Part shown: piece after piece, positions 39,198-50,521 of the stretch
How positions within the stretch are numbered: position 1 is the first letter of the stretch
How the letters are laid out: each line of letters begins with the position of its first letter
Assembly (NCBI RefSeq): GCF_900324485.2
Contig: NC_046651.1
Location: forward strand, 6,373,605-6,437,604
Length of the DNA: 64,000 nucleotides
Reading direction: 5' to 3'
Source: Mastacembelus armatus
Taxonomy: Eukaryota > Chordata > Actinopteri > Synbranchiformes > Mastacembelidae
The notes under the pieces: model-generated
Seen by the model: the letters and a program-made list of their open reading frames with translations, nothing else
Databases searched by the model: none
Told to the model about the DNA's origin: nothing
Translations under genes and position numbers: made by a program

Positions 39198-42100
39198 TCA
39201 TGGCTCACCTATACGGTTGACAATCTCTTCACACTCCTTTATGGTGCTGGCTCTAAGTGCAACACAGCAAAATCCTGTTGACTGAGGGGTTTCTGGGGAG
39301 TCTCTGTGAACAGAAACAATTGTCTGCTAACATGTGGGTCTAGCTAATGCCAAAAGAGCAATAAGTACTGTGGTGCTCCCTGTACTTTTTCTCTACAGGG
39401 AGGTGTACATGCCTGGAATGACAGGAATGTGCATTGCAGGATCTTTGGCAATATTGTTTAGCACCTTTTGCAAAATCGGTGATAGCTTTGTATGAAAATC
39501 AGATACTCACACCACACAGAATGCAAATACTGTGTAATCGGGTTGACCAAATCTCCCTACGCATGAAATCTCTGGATAGTGGTGCTCAAAAAGTTCCTAG
39601 ACAACACGTCACAGGATCATTTTGATTATAGCCAGAAAAATGTTGGAATTGTGAAGTAATAGAGACCAGAACACCAATTAATTCAGGCAACACATATATC
39701 TGCTTACCTGTTTGCTGTTTGTGTCTGTGCATGTCAAATGAGTTTCCTTCATATCTAACAGCACTTCCTGCAGGACAAATTACTTGGGTTAAGTATGTTG
39801 TTTTGTTACCATAATATGCTGAGATCTTGCATCCATTAGAGCCAAAGTGACCCTGCAGCAGGATTGTGTTTTCATTACCTTGCTAGGAAGGTTTTTTTGC
39901 AACACCAGTGGAATTGCATGTTGTAACACCTCTTTGCCTCCAAACTAAGAAAGGGTAGGACCAGATATCACATCACTATTACAAGTGGGTTATACACAAT
40001 TATTGAATATTTATTGAATATAAGCAATTATTTACCATTCCAATGTTTGCTTTTCCCAAGAACTGCACAATGTACACAATCCTGTTGAGGAGAGGCGTAT
40101 CAATGTATCAATCTCAAGACAACATTTAAAAAACATTGTGCAGGATTTAGCAAACAACTTGCCTTCCCTCTTTGAGACACTGTGACGGATAAGGCCTGTG
40201 GTCCTGGGAGACTGACTGTTGGGAGGGAGTGGGACCAAGCTGCAGTGTGGGGTTTTCCATTCTCAGGGCCCGCAGGAGTTTGACAAGGGGGCGATAAACT
40301 GTTCCATCCTGGGCCCTCCATCGCACAACACGAATGGACAGAGGGCGGCCCTTGAGCTGAGACAAAACCACACCTGCCTGGGAAAGTAGAGAAAATTCAA
40401 CTTTATGAATAAAAACTTCTAAAATCTTTAGCAGGATGTCAGCTAAGGCAAACACATTCCTGAGTGTGGCAGGTTTTTTCATTATGCAAACACGTAGTGT
40501 TTGTCAAGGGTGTGAGAATACATACAGAATGTCACTTGTTCTATCTGTCCCTAAGAAACATGTGTATGCTGTTTCCATTCATTGGAAAATCATAATTGTG
40601 TCTTAAGCCTACAATACTAACAGAGCTGTAGTGAAACCTCAAACACCATCATCCATGTTTATCATGTTAATAAGAAGAGTACTACACACCCACATAGCTC
40701 TTTTCAACTATTCTGATTAGAGCTCAACTCAGGTTGGGTGCCGCTGTGTTAGGCGTTACACAACGTCACCAAGCTAAATGTATTAATAAAATATTTGAAA
40801 GTTTCCCCACACTGGCCAGTGCCACAGAATGAGTTTTGTCAACATAAGTAAAAACAGCTTTGCATAGGGGCTTGTTTTTCAAATGTCACAGCAGAAAAGC
40901 TATAGGTGTTCATGACAAAGCGAAATGATTCCAGTTAGCTGCTTTCGTCCAAGGCTACTGGGATTGTCATGATTTACTGGGACAACTGAGTTACAACAAA
41001 GCCATTATTAATAGTGTCCATAACATTTGTATGTTTTCTACTGTGACAGGTGTGTCTGCTGTGAAAAACTACAACCAGCCATTCACATGACATTAAAGGT
41101 CATTAGATTTCCTTTTTACCTAACAAACTTCAGATGTGTAATCGGTTTAAGACAGGGCTGTCCAACCCTGGTCCTTAAGGGCCACTGTCCTGCTTATTTT
41201 TGAACTATCCCTGCTCTGCCCACTGCTGATTACCTGGATCAGGTAAGGCAGTTGGAAAACAAGCAGTTGACAAACAGTGACCCTCCAGGACCAGGATTGG
41301 ACATCCCTGGTTTTTAAGTCAAAGCTCAGTTCACTCGGTTCCTGTGTTCTGCGCTGGCTAAAATGTGTCCAGATATCAGAATTTTTCTCCAAACACCCAT
41401 CAAACACCAAATGTTTAAAAGAACAGATGTAATTGGTTATAAGTTAAATATAGAACATTGCATGCTTGAAGAGTTTTCTACCTGTCCACACTTAGAGTTC
41501 CTCAATGAGGTCCCGTTGATCTCATCAATAATGTCACCAGGACAGATAAACTTGTCGACATGAGCCTGACTACCAGGCATCAGGTCAAGGACAAAGACAC
41601 GTCCACTAAGATACCTAAGAGATAGAGGCACATGATGCTAGAGGATGGAACAATCTATTTATTAGCAGACATGTTGGGTGGAACAAGGATTTTTTAGGAG
41701 AGTGGAAGACACAAACCTTAACACCATCCCAACCTCCCGACAGGGCACTACTTCATATATTTCACACACCTAAAAACATAATCATCAACCATCATCAACA
41801 AAGTCTCTTCTGTTGATGCTGAGTATAAAGGATCTCAATTTTTTCCATATACTTATGGTTATTACCAAAGCCATAATAATATTGTTGTGGTGTTGCAACA
41901 AATTACTAAACAATAGTCTTTGTTACTTACCGGAAGGAGCCAGCTCTCATCGAGAAAACTGCAATTCTGTCTTAAAGAGACCACAGGCTGTTATTAGTGT
42001 AGTTGTCTGATCGTCCAGTGATTTTGAACAGTATTTTGGATTATTTTGGAGGAAATCCTGTGTGTCTTGGAAATTTTGAAAATGGATAACAAGCACATTT

Positions 42101-43520
42101 GCAGTTTTTCTTGGCATAAACAAGGAGTTGCTCTGACCTCCATATCCAATTTAAATTCCAGTTGAGAAAGAACCAGCAGCAGGGACATGAAAGGCTCTGG
42201 AGGAGGGAGAACAGTGCTCCTTAGGGACTGTTGATGTTGAACGCCAAATTGTAGTGATGACAAGCATTTCCACAATTTTGCTTAAGCCATTAACAATGAG
42301 TGGAAACAATCAACTCAAAGTAAAAGCCTCACCCACAAATTCCTCATGCCTGAGAATTGATAAAGCTGGGCTGTACCACTGAGGGGCGAGAGACAGTATG
42401 AACTGCAGCAAGCTGGATAGACACATTTACTAAAATATCCACAGAATAACTATACAAGGAAAAGTCACACATGGGCCGCACTAGAAAAAAGTACTAGTCC
42501 AAATATATTTCAGTATAGGAAACATAACTACTGCATATATACTACCTCCAGGACCCTGGGTGTGTGCAGCAAGTGTGTGATGAACTGCGGCAGGGTCTTG
42601 CGGCTGAGGGCCAGTCTGAGCAGGTAGCGACCTCTGCCCTGAGCTGAAAGCAGCTTCCTGCAACCTCTGGTCTGCTCCACTGCCAAGGACAGAGCAGACA
42701 GCCTACATACACATATCCACAGAGACAGCAAGCATTAAACACAGCCTTGAAATAGTCATTAGTGTAATATCTATGACAGTGTACAGTTATAACAATAAAA
42801 ATGTTCGCATCGTAATGCAGGGCGTTGTTACCTGCCACAGGCATCTTGGTGCGGGAGTTGTTCAAAACACTGCCAGTAGTCCCTGTGCACCAGACTGAGA
42901 ACTGGCTCTGAAGGGAAAGGACACATCCAACCGGTTGAAGCATAAACTGACATTCAGAAATATGAAGGTGTGTCAGATATAGAAGCTGTTAATACAGCAA
43001 TTTGTTTACAAGTAAATTACACTGAATTAAAACAAATCCAAATGGTATTTCATATATACGGGGGTACTGACGTTGGAGCCCCTTCCTGAGGACCAGCTCG
43101 ATAAGCTCACAGCAGGAGGCGAGGTGAGGGTTGGTGTCTGACACCACCTCTCCGTCTGACTGCAGGTTGAGGACACACACTGCGAGGACAAAAACAAACA
43201 AGGCAGTTTTCAGTCCGCATAAAAGACTAATGGTGAAAAAAAAAACACACACACGAGTTTCTCCTGCAACCTGCGTGATCCGTTCAACACCAACACTGTA
43301 ACAGAAGGCGCGGACCATAAACGGTCTGGGAGGTGCGTTTTCAGGAAAAATCATGCTTTTCTGTGCATCTGCAACAGGAATAAAACCGAGATGATCGAGG
43401 TAGAAATACGCGATAACTGTCTCTGAAGCTGGATTTACAATCCAGTCATATCCCGTCATTCTGCATTAGTCTCTGGTCCTTACCTTTCAGGGTTCCGAGC
43501 AGAGGGTCTTTGGGTGCCAT
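39198..43520 (-). CDS. Unnamed RUN-PDZ-PTB domain scaffold protein, 16 exons
   Basis: I do not recognise a named orthologue. Exons in transcript order: 43484-43520, 43255-43368, 43072-43179, 42832-42907, 42546-42702, 42333-42378, 42138-42196, 41931-41966, 41717-41769, 41482-41614, 40163-40377, 40036-40081, 39879-39944, 39708-39767, 39511-39596, 39198-39303. They join with matching phases to 465 residues. A RUN-like domain is at about 60-205 (LASCCELIELVLRKGLQ, HRDYWQCFEQL, QGRGRYLLRLALSRKTLPQF, WYSPALSILRHEEFVEPFM). A PDZ-like domain is at about 212-300 (GRVFVLDLMPGSQAHVDKF, PGDIIDEINGTSLRN). A PTB/PID-like domain is at about 345-465 (RIVYIVQFLGKANIGMFGG, LFEHHYPEISCVGRF, FCCVALRASTIKECEEIV). 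All three are protein-interaction modules, so a cytoplasmic adaptor near small GTPases or membrane receptors is an inference. The exon 11 donor is GC. Exon 2's donor is the least certain boundary. Confidence 0.82.
41153..41310. mobile_element. hAT-like MITE
   Basis: 158 bases with imperfect terminal inverted repeats of about 37 bases. The left end reads CAGGGCTGTCCAACCCTGGT; the right end, in reverse complement, reads CCAGGGATGTCCAATCCTGG. GGGCCACTGTC and its partner lie internally. It resembles non-autonomous hAT repeats common in fish. It sits in intron 10 of the RUN-PDZ-PTB gene. The flanks are similar (TTTAAG-type) but no clean 8-bp duplication was found. Confidence 0.65.
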
Positions 43521-44127
43521 GTTGGGGAGAGCACTGATCAGTCGCTGACGCACCCACCAAACCTCCTGACATCCAAGCACGCGCTGTAATCTCACTTCCG
43601 TGTTTCCTACCTGAGATACCGACACACCTCCCCATTCTCAAGCGCTGAACAGCTGGAACAGAAACAGCTGGATAGATATATCAGCCTTAGAGCCAAACGT
43701 CTGTCTATTAGCTGCATTTACATCTGCTGCTCTGCTTCCAGGCATGAAAACATGCAAACCCTTATTTCAGAGGCTATTTCTTCTTAAGTGACTAGTAAAA
43801 CTAGTAACATAGCTAATGTTACCTATCTTGTGCTGCAGTTTGTACCTGAAACAAACCGAGATTGAAATAATGCGTTAGGTTTGACAGGTTAACACTTTGT
43901 TTTAAATAGAAAAGGTATAGCCTACTATAAAAAACACAACTTCAACATAACCATTACATTTTTACAGCTAACAACTAATGCAAAATAATTACATGAGCTA
44001 ATATGGGGCTATTTCAATTCCTAACTTACGACTTTACTTAGGTTTTCTTGCCGGTGTGCTGATTATAACCTTAATATTCCTAAAGTCTAACCAGCTGCAG
44101 CGGGTCTATATGACTATTCCAAATACA
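43521..44127. promoter_or_regulatory. Promoter side of the RUN-PDZ-PTB gene
   Basis: Sequence upstream of the minus-strand start codon. It includes AGCTAATGTT at about 43811-43820, related to the motif near the other divergent starts. No TATA box is evident. It becomes AT-rich to the right. Confidence 0.35.
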
Positions 44128-44250
44128 GCTCTCTTCTTCTTCTTCTTTTCCTTTCAGCTGCTCCCTTCAGGGGTCACCACAGCGAATCCTCTGCCTCCAT
44201 TTAACCCTACCCTCTGTATCCTCCTCACCCACACCAACTATCCTCCACAC
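44128..44250. repeat. Dispersed fish repeat with CTT tract
   Basis: TCTTCTTCTTCTTTTCC, then CAGCTGCTCCCTTCAGGGGT, CACCACAGCGAATCCTCTGC and CCATTTAACCCTACCCTCTG. This is a combination I know from many fish genomes. The family name is unknown to me. Confidence 0.6.
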
Positions 44251-44279
44251 CCTCTGAAATGTAGAAACAGTGAGAGCAC

Positions 44280-44560
44280 CTGGACAGGAGTCGTGTGGCG
44301 CCCCCTCGCGGCTCCCCCTCACACTGCGGCTGCGCGCAGGTGGCGGCGCGTGGCAGAGAGGAGCGCGCGCTGAGCGTGCCGCTGCAGTTGTAGCGTGAAG
44401 CTGCGTCCGTGTAGGGTGGAGGTGGATTCAACGCTGCTGAAGCAGGCAGAGTACAGCCAGAACACCACAGCGGAGCCTCGCAAAGTTGTCCGCAGGAAAG
44501 GAAGACTCTCCCCTGGCACGGTCAGACTTTGTTTCTCTAACACCAGGTCTGTGTGAATGG
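44280..44560 (+). promoter_or_regulatory. GC-rich island, possible first exon of the SPRY gene
   Basis: Strong local rise in GC and CpG (about 44290-44360), then a stretch that stays open (about 44385-44570) with no ATG in frame. A GTCTGT-type donor is possible near 44547. It may be a noncoding first exon of the SPRY gene 1.6 kb downstream. Not proven. Confidence 0.3.
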
Positions 44561-46205
44561 ACTAACTAGGCTCAACTGTGCCGCCGCTTAGGGCGTAACT
44601 AAAATCATCTGTCTGCCTGATAGTAATTGGTATCCATATTTGGAAAATCTAACGTTCACTTTATTCGTTCATCCTTATTGTAGCATAAACATTCAAAATG
44701 AGACATTTTGTCGACGACTGACTGAAGAGAAAAACGCTGAAAGTCCGCACATACATTTTTAGGTTATTCCAGCATCTCCTCTTGCGCGGTCTATTATAGT
44801 GTGTTTGTTTTGATGCTGGTGTGTGTCTCCTAATATAGAAAGTCAGCTACCTGGGGTTTGTATAGCAATGGCACCGGTTGGTAATCCTGGATTTCTTCTA
44901 ATCTTCCAGCTCCTCTCCACAACATACAGCTATCCTACCGCCTACCGCCTCCACTGCCAAAAATAAACCCTCTCCCAGTACACGTAACTCCTGACAGGTC
45001 GCCAGGTAAGTCACGCAGGAGTGTATTTCCCACGCATTTACTATGAAATATGTTCCGATCTTTCCGTATAGAGTGACTACTTTGTTGTCAACAGGCTCAG
45101 TGGCTCTGTGTGTTGTCTTCCTTTGCAGCACACACCAGGGCCTTTTCAGACATAACAGATTTATTCATTTATGTTGAAAAAACTCACCACATGGTGTATT
45201 TACAGTTTGTCAGCAGAGCCCAACCCATCTATTAGCATGACAATAATCAGCTGATATCAACTATTTGCAAGGAGATGGAAGGTGAATCCTTCACCATCAT
45301 ATTCAACGGACTCGGCTTCCTTGTTAGGACAAAATCCAGGGCCCCTGTGTGTAAATCACTTTTGATGACTTGGTTTAAAGTAAGGCTGAGGTTAGAGTGT
45401 TAGGGTTATGTAGGTAGTGGTTATGATTAAGGTTAGGGCAAGTCTCCAGGAAATGAAAGTAATGTCCCCACAAGAAATGGAAACAAATGTGTGTGTGTGT
45501 GTGTGGTTTACCATAGCATATATTTTCTTCAGTCCTTGGAGAGTCAGTACCAACATCTTTTGGCTTAGCTGCCACCCTTACATCACAGAAAGAACAGCAA
45601 ATCCCCTCAATGCATCAAGCTGCCGTGCAGGGGTGGACTGCTGAATCAACAGCAAACTGGGCCAACAATCCCCCGCACCCTCCGCAGTGTTTTAAAAGTG
45701 CTCTGCGCTGCTGTCTCTGATCTCCTTGGGAATAAATTTCCAATTTCAAAGCTGTGATCCAAGCGCATCGGCCCACACGCGTCAGGAAATCCTGTTACTG
45801 TGCAATATTTTTTGCCTATTTCTACATAGTTCCTCTGTTTGCCGCTCACTTTGTGGTTTTGTGTGTGGAGTGGGTGGACAGGCTCTCTTCTGGCCGTGTG
45901 TGGGCCCTTTTTCTCTCCTCCTCCTCCTCACCTAATGATAGCTCAGTGGGCCTGATAACGAGCTCTCTGTGGACTTCCAGTGCGGAGCTGTGATGGAAGC
46001 CCTGCAGTGCTTCTCTCTCTCTAAACACACACCTTTTGCCACCTCTCATAAATTACTGATTTCTGCTCTCTCGTCAGTTTGTGTGGGTGACGAGAGCCCA
46101 GTCAGCCACAGTTCAGCGCCGCCACTTGACAGAGGTGAGTGCCAGTGTACTAAAGCTTTTTATTATTGTACCACAGAGCATCGGCCTTGCTCTCCAGCTG
46201 CCAGC
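44561..46205. other. Upstream region of the SPRY gene
   Basis: Contains a short TG tract (about 45488-45506) and otherwise unique sequence. A frame beginning with ATG at 45969 stays open and runs in phase into the first coding exon, so an N-terminal extension is possible. Confidence 0.4.
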
Positions 46206-48643
46206 ATGATGAAGGACTGCCTGCAGTTTCTTATCGAGCCAGCCAAAAAGCTCAAGATCCGACTCAAGGTATGGTTGCGCAATTCTGTATTTTCTGCAAG
46301 TGATGCATTTGTTCATACATCTCCATGCTGTAATTCAACTTATATCCTCTGTTTTTTTTGCTCCAGGAATCTCGTAAACGAGTGAAACTTGAGAAGAAGG
46401 AGCCGCTGGTGGAAAGTCAGTTATTTATTATGGAATTAGCACGAGAGCTCAACAAAATTTGCCAGGTAAGGTCTCCTCCTCCTCCTCCTTGTTTCACACT
46501 AAATAACATTCATTCGTCTGTATCTTTATTCACACCAGAGGTCAAACATCCTCGGCCACATCTGGACCAGCGAAGACATCTGGCCAGCCAGTGTGTGTCG
46601 TGATTTTATCACAGAATGGGCTGCTGTGTTAGAGAAGAGAGTGCAGGTATGCAACAGGTGCCATTTATGTCCCAGACAGCTTCCAGCAACTGTTTTCTAC
46701 TGTAGATTTCCTGTATATGATTAAATGTTTATGTTTCAGCCAAGGATCATCCCATCTGACTACCAGTATGGGAAGTCAGAGAAGAAAGACTGGAAGAGTC
46801 ACCTTCTCTGCATGCTGGAGGCTGGGGGGGAGTGTGATATGGGGCCCTACAAGAGGGTCATCATGGACTGGACACGGGAGATTAAAAGTAGGCCTCAGGT
46901 GACTATACGCCACTGGACATTGAGGATGTGTGTCAGCAATTTCTTGTGGTGACTGAGCAGCTGACTGGTGATTAAAGTGTGACCCAGTTCCTTCCTTGGA
47001 TCTGATAAAGATGATTAAGCTAAGTCCCATTCTTACCAGTGATCCCATCATAATTGTAATATCCTGGAGGTATGACCAGGAAGCCTCCCTTCACTGTTTA
47101 CTGCATTAGATTTGATTGAATGCCTTTTATTGAATAATCCCAACCACTTAATTCATACTTTCTTTAACATTTTCTTTCCAGCCAACTATCTGGCCAGGTG
47201 AACCAGTGCTCATGATGCTGGACGACCTGGAGTTCCAGTGGAAGAGAGGTCGTCTGCCCAATCTGCTCCCTGCCATGGAGCTCATAATGCTGGCTGTGCT
47301 GAACGCTGACAGCCCTGTAAAGGTCTGGCTGTATTTAGTTAAAACATGAGAGATGTGCATGCTGCACAGTACGTGTGTAACTCAACATCCAGTCTTTATG
47401 TTTCCATTGTCTGTGTGTGTGTGTGTGTGTGTGTGTAGGAGGATGTGACTAAGCAATGGCTGGTGAGAAAGCAGAAGAGCCAGAGAATTGGTGAGTGCAC
47501 CTCTGACAGATCATTTGACACATCTTAACTTTGGAAGTTGTTAAAGATGAAGAACAATCCACAAAACCTCACATTAAAAAAATCTAATTATAAAGAATTC
47601 ATACAGTCAGGCTTCAGGATGCCAAAAAGCTGTCTAAAATGCCATTATTTATACTTCCATTGAAATTAATCAATATCAACATATGGAATTAAATAATCCT
47701 AACCCTTCTTTCAGACGCTGTCCGCTACATCCCACACAGCTGTAAGTGGAAATCCTAAATGTTGTCAACATGAATTGCTTTGAAATTACATTACTGCATT
47801 AGTTGCACGGCTGTAGCTAATGATTTTTTTCATTAGTTTGTTGACTGGGTTTGGGTGATATGATCTTAAATCTGCTGTATTTTTTAATATGTTGTCACAT
47901 TTACCTTCATAAATATAAAAATCTAGATTTTAGCACTTTCTTCTCCTTTTCTTCACAGTGTGGAATTGGATTTGTGAGGCAGCAGGTATAAAAATCTTTG
48001 GTCAAGAAATAATCTAAAGAATCACATCTGTTCATCATACTCTTATCTGATTTTATCATCTGTAATCGTTCCGTTCTCCACAGAGGATGTCACCCTGGAC
48101 TCAGACTCAGCCAACCCAGACCTGCTTATCTCCAGTGACGGAAAGCGCATGCGGTGCGGCCTGGAGCACCGTGATGTCCCACACTGCCAGCAACGCTTCA
48201 CTGGCTGGTGGTGTGCTGTAGGCCAGGAGGGCTACACCTCTGGACGCCACTACTGGGAGGTGGACGTGGGCGAGCGGGACTGGCGGCTGGGCGTGACTAC
48301 AGCGTCTGCAGCGAGGCAGGGCTTCCGCTCTCTCAACACGGATACAGGCTACCTGACCCTGCGTCTGGAGAGGGGCACAGATCTGAAGGCTCTGACGGTG
48401 CCCACCACCCTGCTGCCACAGAGCTTGGTGCCCAGGAAAGTTGGGGTGTACCTGGACTATGAGCAGGGCCAGCTGTCCTTCTATGACGTGGAGAGGCGTT
48501 CTCACCTCTACACCTATAACCAGAAGTTCAAGGATGAATTGTACCCTGTGTTTGGGACTGTGGAGGTGGTCAAAGACCTTGTGATCAGGCCTGCAGATGT
48601 CAGACAGCCATGTCTCTGCCCTGGGCCTTGCCTCTGGAACTAA
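46206..48643 (+). CDS. Unnamed SPRY (B30.2) domain protein, 9 exons
   Basis: I recognise only the C-terminal domain. Exons: 46206-46268, 46367-46465, 46539-46646, 46740-46898, 47182-47322, 47439-47490, 47715-47741, 47959-47985, 48084-48643, joining to 411 residues. The first five introns are all phase 0. The PRY-SPRY domain occupies about 226-411 (EDVTLDSDSANPDLLIS, GRHYWEVDVGERDWRLGVTT, RKVGVYLDYEQGQLSFYDV, YPVFGTVEVVKDLVI). The N-terminal 225 residues are mostly helical by eye, with KDCLQFLIEPAKKLKIRLK, WTSEDIWPASVCRDFITEW and GRLPNLLPAMELIMLAVL. They contain no RING, B-box or typical TRIM coiled coil, so this is not an ordinary TRIM protein. SPRY domains bind proteins or RNA; the partner is unknown. 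ATG 46209 or an upstream start (45969) are alternatives. The exon 6 acceptor follows a pure TG repeat. Confidence 0.8.
47412..47438 (+). repeat. TG repeat forming a splice acceptor
   Basis: Twelve TG units run directly into TAG, the 3' splice site of the SPRY-gene intron 5. No separate polypyrimidine tract lies between repeat and AG. Confidence 0.9.
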
Positions 48644-50521
48644 ACTATTGAACACACATCACTTTTCTGTCCTGATTCTCAGCAGACTCTGTGCTTTTAT
48701 TTTTGTCCATTAATTTGAATCTTGTATGTTGGTCCTGCACTAAAGTTTGACTCCTTTTTCAGGTTGCCTTGTGAGATCAGAAACAGTAGTCATCATCAAT
48801 CTGAATTACACTTTCTGTTATTCTGCCTTCATAGAGACATATAGTATTTGACTGTTTGTATTGTGAATATGAATATTTTAATGCTGTCTGGTAAAAACAA
48901 ATTTTTAGACTAATGAAAATGTTTTTTTCTCTGTCTGGTAGTTTGAGTTTTTGTTGGAATTCCTCAAGCCAGAAATAACCATATAGTGTTTCTTTTAGAC
49001 CAAAATATTAAAAACACAAAAACCCAGTTTTAATGTCATGGTGACTGTATGAATATACTTTTTTTATTCTTGGAGATTAGAAATACTTACAGACTAATAA
49101 CTTCATCGGTGTAATATTAGCATGCAGGCTCACAGTAGAACGGATGTACGACCAGCTAACTTTGAGCCTCTGTGCAGTTAAAGGGTGGAAGTGATTGGGG
49201 CTCGCTAACAGCAGATAATTACAGTCTGGGTCGATGCATGTGAAGAGCTAATTCTTGCTTTGTTTGCTTCTTTGTCTCAAGCTTCCTGCAAACATTTGTC
49301 AGACGTGAGCTTGTTGTTGCAGCTGTGTTTTTGTTTATGCTTGAAATATGAAGATTACATTTTTTTCCTCCCATTAATAAATTAGCTGTAAATGCTCTTT
49401 CTTGTCTGTCACACATGACTCAGACAAAAATGTATTCCTTTAGATATATAATAGGGAGATTTATTTTTCAAATCTTTATTAAGTGCAACAGAATTGACAT
49501 AAAAAAGGAACTGTTTTGGTAAAAAGTGAAACCAGCTGTTTATCTATATTGCCTAACAAAAAATGTCCTCAAATTATGTTTTCCAAAAGCAATTTCCACA
49601 ACGTGAAGTCAAACACAGTAGAACTTGCATTGAAGCAAATACAATCTTTCTGTCTTTATAGCATTTCCCTAAAACATCAAAATCTCATAACTGAAATATT
49701 AATGTGCTCAAAAGGCAAAATGCAGTGGCCTTGCAGTCAACAAAATGCATGAAATGGATCTTGAAATTGTGTATACCACATTTTTGAGTATAAAACATGA
49801 AATACAAAAGCAGGTTACATCAAATCAGATCATTATCGTGCTCCTTTCGTGTCAGTAGGAGTGCCTATAAGTAAGTAACGAGCATAAACCTTTGATAAAA
49901 AAAATCTTAACGAGTATTAAATATGCTTGGAAAAAACATCCCATTTTAATATAATACAAATCTATGAACATGAGCCCTAAATTCATGACTTTGACACTCT
50001 TGATCACTCAAGACAGGTCCACTTGGATTCTAATTTGTTGGGTTTGAAAACACATCACACACAGACAGAACATCTCTTACAGACAGGTGGAGCAGAGGAG
50101 CCTAAGAGGAGAGGTCACTTTGGATTACTGAACCACAGTCAGATTAGTGGCCAGTGCTGGCCTCATTTTAAAGCCTTGGAGTGTCTTACCAGATCTGAAC
50201 CAACAGAGAGAGTGGAATCTGACACAAAATTACTTTCTTATTGGAAAGAAGTGGAATAGAATATGTCAAAAGCATCAGTGAAAGTTCTGGATTTGTTAAA
50301 AAGCCCCATCTATGGATGAAAGTGGCCACAGTTTGTAACAGACATGAGAGAACGGCCTCTCCATGTATTTATTTCATCAAATCTTTTTTTGGTCACAAAA
50401 TCCCATTCTCACACACATAAAAACATACACTATGTGTGAGTACGCTGAAGCAAACTATTTTTGAGAAGAGAATCTCAGGATTCCTCGTTGTGTTGGACCT
50501 TTGGCATAGTTAAATAAGCTC
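48644..50521. other. SPRY-gene and itgb4 3' UTRs
   Basis: Convergent gene ends. A plus-strand AATAAA (49376-49381) could end the SPRY gene. Minus-strand AATAAA words (49460-49465 and 49475-49480) could end itgb4 after a 3' UTR of about 1 kb. No domain-bearing open frame or repeat family is seen. Confidence 0.5.

Noticed and set aside
39198-39303. Alternative acceptor giving a shorter last exon of the RUN-PDZ-PTB gene
   Set aside because: A CAG before TCAACAGG looked usable, but correct reading of the previous donor leaves phase 2, which fits the acceptor at 39304-39306 and keeps the PTB loop DSPETPQ.
46206-48643. Assignment of the SPRY gene as TRIM47
   Set aside because: TRIM47 lies near WBP2/TRIM65 in human and begins with RING and B-box; neither is present here and the N-terminal exons do not match.
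48107-48655. 182-residue minus-strand frame opposite the SPRY exon
   Set aside because: Antisense shadow of a GC-rich exon; no domain and no splice context.
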